Source of the DNA: an uncultured Prevotellaceae bacterium
Lineage (GTDB): Bacteria > Bacteroidota > Bacteroidia > Bacteroidales > Bacteroidaceae
Length of the DNA stretch: 31,772 nt
Assembly (NCBI GenBank): GCA_900315105.1
Contig: OMXX01000046.1
Coordinates: 1-31,772 of the forward strand
Direction: 5' to 3'
Made by a program: the position numbers and the translations under genes
Notes under the pieces: generated by a model
Database searches by the model: none
Seen by the model: only the letters and a program-made list of their open reading frames with translations
Told to the model about the DNA's origin: nothing
Shown here: piece after piece, positions 27,460 to 31,772 of the stretch
How the letters are laid out: each line of letters opens with the position of its first letter
How positions within the stretch are numbered: the stretch's first letter is position 1

Positions 27460-27906
27460 ATGAAGAAATCAAGATTATGGCAAATCGTCGTGGCTATAAC
27501 AGCCACAATCACCCTCGCCTCATGCAGCGACATCGTCGAGCCCGAGGGCAAATGGGATCCCATGATTTGGAAAACAGAAGTGAAAGCCCCAAAGCAAGAT
27601 GGAGCATATATGGTTCCCGCAACAGGAGGCGAGTTAACCTTCTCCTGTAAGAACTATCAACACCCGTGGATATCAGATGCCGAATATGCCGGAGAATACT
27701 ATAATCCTGACGTTCAAGATGATGAACACCACCCAATAAACTGGAAAAAATTAACCCTTGACTGGTTCAAGGCTGAGATAACAGACAACCAGCTCAAAGT
27801 CACTTTTGCCCCGAATCAGGCAACGTCGGAAAGACCCATCAAGCTTACCGTCACCGCCGGCGATATCTTCTACTCCTTCAATTTCAAACAATCAACAAAC
27901 GAATAG
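27460..27906 (+). CDS. Small lipoprotein with a BACON-like C-terminal domain
   Basis: 148 aa. Lipoprotein signal: basic start, hydrophobic WQIVVAITATITLA, lipobox LASC with Cys22, then SDIVEPEG. The following acidic residues are compatible with export to the surface, though the usual signal cannot be confirmed. Residues about 50-145 look like one beta-sandwich resembling BACON domains: VPATGGELTFSCKNY, WF, NQLKVTFAPNQATSERPIKL, TAGDIFYSFNFKQ. BACON domains are common in carbohydrate-binding or mucin-associated proteins of Bacteroidetes. It is preceded by repeat B and followed by a strong terminator, so probably a single-gene unit. The domain call is moderate. Confidence 0.72.
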   Translation: MKKSRLWQIVVAITATITLASCSDIVEPEGKWDPMIWKTEVKAPKQDGAYMVPATGGELTFSCKNYQHPWISDAEYAGEYYNPDVQDDEHHPINWKKLTLDWFKAEITDNQLKVTFAPNQATSERPIKLTVTAGDIFYSFNFKQSTNE

Positions 27907-27910
27907 TATA

Positions 27911-27947
27911 AAAGAGCTTGTCCAAAACGGATAGGCTCTTTCTTTTT
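27911..27947 (+). terminator. Intrinsic terminator after the lipoprotein gene
   Basis: AAAGAGCTTGTCC pairs with GGATAGGCTCTTT (27911-27941) over 13 positions with two G-U pairs and a 5-nt loop, followed by CTTTTT. Confidence 0.85.
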
Positions 27948-28304
27948 CATACCACCGCCCTTACACTAAATACAGAGTTTTTATGTTTTGTTCGTAGCTC
28001 ACCCAGCTAAAGCAAGTTTTAATCCCTTAATCTCCCATGGGGTGTCTTAAAAAAATGTTTGACCATTTGACCATTTGACCTAAAAAGGCTCCCGCAGTCA
28101 TGCATAAACACAAGAGATTGTTTTGAGGTGTAGAGAAAGAAATTATAGTGTTATTTCACATACTTGCTCTCAATATTATCCTCAATGGGGAACTTTTATA
28201 GCTCTAGAGCCTATAAGCCTATCGCCATAACCGCCGAGGGTATTGCGGGGGGGGTAAGTGCTGATAATGAAATAAAAAAATAGTTCATAATTCATAGTTC
28301 CAAT

Positions 28305-28363
28305 GCCCTAAAGGGACAAAAGCGGAATACCCCTCATCGCATGGGCTTTTGCCATTATAGGGC
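28305..28363. other. Nested hairpin segment inside the 1.3-kb element
   Basis: GCCCTA (28305-28310) pairs with TAGGGC (28358-28363), enclosing CAAAAGC (28317-28323) with GCTTTTG (28345-28351). It could be a structured RNA segment or decayed repeat; no gene is seen. A run of eight G lies upstream at 28247-28254. Confidence 0.45.
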
Positions 28364-28548
28364 GTTGTCGCGCATATAGTGCCCTCTTCTCAAGGCGTTG
28401 CCATTGAGCTATGCGCTCGTTGGCTTTTTAGGTCATTGCTTGCAGAGTGGAATATCTGTCAAAAATCATAAGTTTGAATTCCCTTGCCTTGCCCTTATTG
28501 CTTGCTCAATAGCCTGCAGTACTATCTAATAAACTCCTCCTTTGAGCT

Positions 28549-28597
28549 TCGGACTTGAAACGGACCTGTAACGGATTTGAAACGGAGGTGGAACGGA
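28549..28597 (+). repeat. 11-bp periodic array (NCGGA x5)
   Basis: Cores TCGGA, ACGGA, ACGGA, ACGGA, ACGGA start at 28549, 28560, 28571, 28582 and 28593, exactly 11 bp apart. Fillers are CTTGAA, CCTGTA, TTTGAA, GGTGGA and CCTGTG. Same family as 9173-9266 and 15278-15329. Confidence 0.85.
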
Positions 28598-28893
28598 CCT
28601 GTGATGAACCCAGTCTTGCTCCTTGAAGCGTATCTACTCATCCTTGAGGTGGTGAGGAGGAAGGACCCCTCCCTTGGAGATGGACTGGGTAGGTCTTTAT
28701 TTCTTACTGCAAAAGTACTCAACTTTCCCCATTCAATCATCCCAACTTTCGGATTTTTCTGTTAAGATTTATTAAAGAAAGGTTAAATTGCTGAAAGTCT
28801 GCATCTTACATAAAATGACCTTGAAAAAAAGGTCAAATGGTCAAATGGTCAAACGTTTTAAACAGACACCCTATATTTTTCGCACTTCTACTT

Positions 28894-28933
28894 CAATAAT
28901 AATAAATAATTATTTAATTATTTATTATTATTG
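28894..28933. repeat. A/T palindrome with 19-bp perfect arms
   Basis: CAATAATAATAAATAATTA (28894-28912) and its exact complement (28915-28933) are separated by TT. It lies at the centre of the inner inverted pair of TTTGACCA clusters and could extrude as a cruciform or form a hairpin. Confidence 0.75.
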
Positions 28934-29021
28934 GATTGAAAAAGGGAAGAAGGGGTGTGTATAAAAATTGTTTGACCATTTGACCCTTTGACCATGCAAT
29001 TGTGTTGTAAAGCAGTTAAAA

Positions 29022-29040
29022 TTAACGTCAGTTCGACGAA
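29022..29040 (+). repeat. 19-bp dispersed motif, copy 2
   Basis: TTAACGTCAGTTCGACGAA, one base different from copy 1 at 22729-22747. Confidence 0.65.
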
Positions 29041-29058
29041 TTAAAACTATGTTGTTTT

Positions 29059-29193
29059 AGCAGCTAGCTGCTGTTGACGGAACAAAAATTTTTAGAAAAT
29101 TACCAGAAAATTTAAATTTTCTGGGTTAAATTTTCTGGTCATCGTGAATAATTTTCTGTAAAACACTTAAAGGCTTTCGCTATGACAGCGAAA
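29059..29193. repeat. Cluster of short perfect palindromes
   Basis: A 14-bp palindrome AGCAGCTAGCTGCT (29059-29072), a perfect 22-bp palindrome at 29103-29124 starting CCAGAAAATTT, extra AATTTTCTG copies near 29130 and 29152, and TTTCGCT/AGCGAAA (29175-29193). All lie in the right third of the 1.3-kb element. Confidence 0.65.
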
Positions 29194-29326
29194 CATTTCA
29201 GGTCAAATGGTCAAATGGTCAAACATTTTTTTAAGACACCCCCATGGGGAGATTAAGGGATTAAGATAATAAGACTTGCAAAGCGTGATGATCTTTTGCG
29301 AATAAATCAAGAGATTAAATACGTTT

Positions 29327-29362
29327 GAAAAAAAGTATGATCAGCATTGCGCTAACCACACT
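29327..29362 (-). terminator. Terminator of the TonB-dependent receptor gene
   Basis: On the minus strand, AGTGTGGTTAGC pairs with GCTGATCATACT over 12 positions with three G-U pairs and a 5-nt loop, then TTTTTTT follows. It lies 22 bp after the receptor stop. A T run on the other side means it may also act on plus-strand transcripts. Confidence 0.8.
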
Positions 29363-29384
29363 TTTTTATTTTTAATTTTTGAGT

Positions 29385-31454
29385 TTACAATCCGAACTTG
29401 ATTACTGTGCCTATGCGCCACCAAAGACCAGGCTGGGGAATGGTGGCATAGTCGCAGTATTTCTTGTTGAAGAGATTGCTTGTGTCGAAATAGACGGACC
29501 ACTTGGAGGCATCCCATGAGAGGCGGGCATCGGTGATGACGTAGGATGGGTTGTTAGCCCCTACACGGTCCTGCCAACGCCATGAGAGACTGAGGGCGAG
29601 GCGTTTCCATAGCCTGCCGTCGGCACTCAGGACAACCTTGTGTCGGAGATAATCCATGGCGTATTTACTGCTGATGACAGCCACTTCGTACTCGGAATCT
29701 TCGTTGATGTAACTGTATTTCGCGCTTATCTTACGCAGAGGACAGTTCTCGCTCCATAGCTCTTGCGGAAGGATTTGGAAGTTTAGCTCATAGCCTTTGT
29801 TATCGAGCGCGAAGTTGACGGAGCGATAGGTGTTAGGTGATGGGTGTTGGGTGTTGGAGTATGTTACCCAGTCTATCATATCCGTCTTGTGCGAATAGAA
29901 GAGCTGTGCCTCTGCCATGAAGCCGTTGACGCGGTATTGCGCTCCGAGCTGGTAGTCGGTTGTCTTCTCAGGCTTCAGGTCGCTGTTGCCCTCGATATTC
30001 GCTCCGCTGTAATACAAATCAGTAAAGGTAGGCATACGGAGAGCCATGTTCCATGAGGCGTAGAGCTTCCACGCATCGGTTGGGCGGTAGCTGACGTCGA
30101 TACCCGGATAGACGCGCCATCGGGTATCAAGCCCGTCGTTCATGTTCGCAAGCAGACCGAGGGAGAGGGTAAGATCTTGCAGAAGGATGTCGTGCTCAAG
30201 GAATGCGGAGATGTTGGTTCGCGTGTCCTTGTATTTGTATAGCTTGTCAGATTCGGCATCATGTCCGCCTGTCTTCTCCCAGTCAGATTCAGCCATAGGC
30301 TTGCCGAGCTTTGTGCTCTTGATGCTCTCGCCACGTACCTCTAAGCCGAGGGATGTCTTGCCTAAGGCAGAAGGGAACCATGCGTTGAGTGAAACGCCCT
30401 TGGAGTCAACCTTGTGGAAGTTCTCGCCGGCAGGGTTGTCCTTATGCCATTGGTAGTGGTCGAACCAGCGGTTCCAGTAGAGTTGCGGGGCGAGGTGAAC
30501 GGCACCCACCTTGATGTCGGCGTTGAGGGCAGCCATAAGTCGCTCGTTGCTCTCCCATTGGTCGGTTGACGAAGCCCCGTAGAACGTGTTGGCAGCGTAA
30601 GGTTTGTAGCTGTAGCCGAGCTGTCCGTTGAGGGTGGCGTTATCGCCCATCTGCGCACTACCATGATAGAAGACACGCGAGGACGAGAAATAGCTGTTTG
30701 GCGTGGCTCCGTCGGTACGGGTATAGCCTCCTGAAAGCAGATGGTGCGTAGAGCCAAAAGATTTGACGAGGGAGGCGTTACCGTTGGCGTAGCCGTACTG
30801 GCCAGCACTCAAGCTCACAATGCCCGTGCCCGAATCGGCTCCCTCTCTACGGGAGAGGGCGGGGGGAGAGGCCGTAACAATATTTATCACGCCGTTGAAT
30901 GCGCTGGTGCCATAAACACGCGCAGCAGGTCCTTCGAGCACTTCTATGCGCTCGATGTCTTCTGGAGAAACGGGAAAATCGGCAGATAAATGACCTGTGT
31001 GGGGTGAGGAGATGTTGACACCATTCAACAGAATGGTAATCTGGTCAAAATTTCCTCCACGCACGGAGATGTCCGTCTGAACACCAAAGCCACCACGCTG
31101 ACGGACATCCACGCCGATGGCTAATTTCAAAATGTCGTTGATACTCTCTGCCGCCGCACGATGAATATCCTCTCGTGTGATGACAGACACGATCTTTGCT
31201 GACTCTGCAAGTGTCAGCGGAGCACGAGAGCCGGTAACGACCACCTCTTCGAGCTTCAGTTCTGAGCGCTGGAGCGAATCTCCGGTTGCCTCGGTATTGA
31301 CGCTGATACCTTCTGCCTTTGCATGGGAGAGAGTAGCGACGCTGAGGGTTCCGATGAGCACCTCACGTCCCATAACAGAGAAAAGGGCATAGCCCTTGTG
31401 TGAGAAATGCTTGAATCGCAATGCCTTGCGCTCACAGAATTGTTTCTGTTGCAT
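29385..31454 (-). CDS. TonB-dependent outer-membrane receptor, BtuB-like
   Basis: 689 aa. An unusually long N-terminal stretch (KALRFKHFSHKGYALFSVMGREV) precedes the signal hydrophobic core (LIGTLSVATLSHAKA, cut near residue 47). Plug domain about 70-193: EEVVVTGSRAPLTL with a TonB-box-like start, DILKLAIGVDVRQRGGFGVQTDISVRGGNFDQITILLNGV, and IERIEVLEGPAARVYGTSAFNGVINIVT. A 22-strand-type barrel follows, ending in aromatic Tyr/Trp and FGL. The short BtuB/siderophore-type plug without a SusC-type extension suggests vitamin B12, a metal complex or another small ligand, not a glycan. Residues about 198-206 (PPALSRREG) come from a palindromic repeat. It has its own promoter, leader and terminator. 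The ligand is not certain. Confidence 0.9.
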   Translation of the reverse strand: MQQKQFCERKALRFKHFSHKGYALFSVMGREVLIGTLSVATLSHAKAEGISVNTEATGDSLQRSELKLEEVVVTGSRAPLTLAESAKIVSVITREDIHRAAAESINDILKLAIGVDVRQRGGFGVQTDISVRGGNFDQITILLNGVNISSPHTGHLSADFPVSPEDIERIEVLEGPAARVYGTSAFNGVINIVTASPPALSRREGADSGTGIVSLSAGQYGYANGNASLVKSFGSTHHLLSGGYTRTDGATPNSYFSSSRVFYHGSAQMGDNATLNGQLGYSYKPYAANTFYGASSTDQWESNERLMAALNADIKVGAVHLAPQLYWNRWFDHYQWHKDNPAGENFHKVDSKGVSLNAWFPSALGKTSLGLEVRGESIKSTKLGKPMAESDWEKTGGHDAESDKLYKYKDTRTNISAFLEHDILLQDLTLSLGLLANMNDGLDTRWRVYPGIDVSYRPTDAWKLYASWNMALRMPTFTDLYYSGANIEGNSDLKPEKTTDYQLGAQYRVNGFMAEAQLFYSHKTDMIDWVTYSNTQHPSPNTYRSVNFALDNKGYELNFQILPQELWSENCPLRKISAKYSYINEDSEYEVAVISSKYAMDYLRHKVVLSADGRLWKRLALSLSWRWQDRVGANNPSYVITDARLSWDASKWSVYFDTSNLFNKKYCDYATIPQPGLWWRIGTVIKFGL
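30842..30873. repeat. Palindromic repeat inside the receptor coding sequence
   Basis: CCCTCTC-TACG-GGAGAGGG followed by a G-rich tail has the same layout as the arms at 5764 and 7432 (palindrome, then C, then G-rich GGTTAGGCTT-like tail). It falls in frame at the junction between plug and barrel. Confidence 0.55.
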
Positions 31455-31570
31455 CTGTTTTTTTGTTTGTAAAAATAAAAATTAATATAGAAAAATACGG
31501 AGCTTGCGCCCCTACCTTTTATCTACGTAAAAGCTGTTTCCCGCTATCCTGAACAGGGAGAATGGCTTTT
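31455..31570 (-). other. Structured 5' leader of the receptor gene
   Basis: The promoter at 31577-31609 gives a leader of about 115 nt. It can form AAAAGC/GCTTTT around TCCC/GGGA, TTTTA/TAAAA, and GGGGC-GCAA-GCTCC followed shortly by TATTTTTC, which looks like a weak terminator. This may be an attenuator. I do not find the conserved B12-box words of a cobalamin riboswitch. Confidence 0.4.
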
Positions 31571-31576
31571 TGCGCT

Positions 31577-31609
31577 GCAAAATTATGAAAATATTTTTGA
31601 ATAGCCAAA
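31577..31609 (-). promoter_or_regulatory. Promoter of the receptor gene
   Basis: On the minus strand, TTTG (31606-31609), exactly 20 nt, TAATTTTG (31578-31585). Confidence 0.78.
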
Positions 31610-31674
31610 GGAAATAAATGATAAAATGAAAAATACTTTGCGCATAGAATTTATCTGAACACGGAAATCCTAGA

Positions 31675-31772
31675 ATAACGTGAGTTCGACGAATTCAAGA
31701 CTGCGAGGGCTGAAAGCCCGACACCTAATAGGGCAGTCCGTAAGGGCTGTTATTCTATAGATGCGTGATTAA
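31675..31772. repeat. 19-bp motif (copy 3) followed by hairpin repeats, at the right edge
   Basis: ATAACGTGAGTTCGACGAA (31675-31693) is followed by GGGCT-GAA-AGCCC (31707-31719) and GCAGTCC-GTAA-GGGCTGT (about 31734-31751, with wobble pairs). It resembles the hairpin repeats elsewhere in the window and is cut by the window end. No gene seen. Confidence 0.6.

Larger units (their letters stand above)
27991..29302. mobile_element. 1.3-kb non-coding element bounded by long inverted repeats
   Basis: The arms at 28021-28081 and 29200-29262 are complementary over about 61 bp with only two single-base indels. Each arm holds AATCCCTTAATCTCCC, TGTCTTAAAAAAATG and two to three copies of TTTGACCA. Outside each arm is one ~30-bp dispersed unit (27991-28017 plus, 29274-29302 minus). 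Inside, TTTGACCA clusters recur inverted at about 28829-28856 and 28969-28994. No open frame above 72 codons and no recognisable protein. It occupies most of the 1478-bp gap between two convergent genes. It may be a non-autonomous mobile element. Confidence 0.7.

Noticed and set aside
28300..28520. Degenerate transposase gene inside the 1.3-kb element
   Set aside because: No frame shows transposase motifs and stops are frequent; only hairpins could be supported.
28522..28765. Overlapping 62- and 72-codon frames on both strands in the 1.3-kb element
   Set aside because: They overlap the 11-bp array and a palindromic repeat; the sequence is repeat-derived and shows no protein family.
9173..29262. 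CRISPR array
   Set aside because: The repeated arrays have 11-, 30- or 80-bp steps without unique spacers of constant length, and no cas genes are present.
31455..31570. Cobalamin or TPP riboswitch ahead of the TonB-dependent receptor
   Set aside because: The leader is short and none of the conserved riboswitch words could be found; only generic stems are seen.

Overview
The window looks like chromosomal DNA of a Bacteroidales bacterium close to Prevotella/Segatella. The evidence is the gene families (OstA-like protein beside SurA/PpiC chaperones, a short Psd, DUF4834, a GH28-GH105 pectinase, a SUFU protein, a BtuB-type receptor) and the promoters. At least six intergenic sites carry the Bacteroidetes sigma-ABfr pattern TTTG-N19/20-TAnnTTTG. 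All identifications rest on reading the sequence; no database search was possible.

Layout. 1-509: a decayed dnaE-like fragment, then two identical tRNA-Val(UAC) genes with one promoter and one terminator. 558-8942 (minus strand): mutL, an OstA-like LPS-transport candidate, two parvulin-type periplasmic chaperones and guaB, colinear and possibly co-transcribed in part. 9319-10824: two less conserved genes (small membrane protein, secreted leucine-rich-repeat protein). 10930-19126 (minus): recQ, clpX, clpP and dnaE. 19304-22459 (plus): psd and pssA (phosphatidylethanolamine synthesis), a DUF4834 membrane protein, a secreted protein and a HAD hydrolase. 22460-29384: an accessory zone holding a secreted GH28-GH105 pectinase, a SUFU-family protein, a duplicated pectinase 3' end and a small lipoprotein, set among many non-coding repeats. 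29385-31454 (minus): a TonB-dependent receptor with a promoter and a structured leader.

Working together. The guaB-to-mutL block combines nucleotide synthesis, envelope biogenesis (two chaperones and a candidate LptA-like factor) and mismatch repair. ClpP and ClpX form one protease and overlap by one base. Psd and PssA are consecutive enzymes. The pectinase fusion would cut polygalacturonan-type chains and then remove unsaturated uronyl residues.

The most unusual content is non-coding: (i) a pectinase leader with three tandem ~80-nt units whose hairpin stems change in a compensatory way, next to a divergent promoter-terminator unit that looks like an ~80-nt small RNA; (ii) three separate arrays of a degenerate motif repeated at exactly 11 bp; (iii) two ~230-bp multi-hairpin elements whose outer hairpins exchange stem types; (iv) a 1.3-kb element bounded by ~61-bp inverted repeats; (v) two MITE-like elements around a ppiC gene, one supplying part of its signal peptide; (vi) dispersed ~30-bp units downstream of several genes; (vii) a SUFU gene lying between two copies of the last 93 bp of the pectinase gene.
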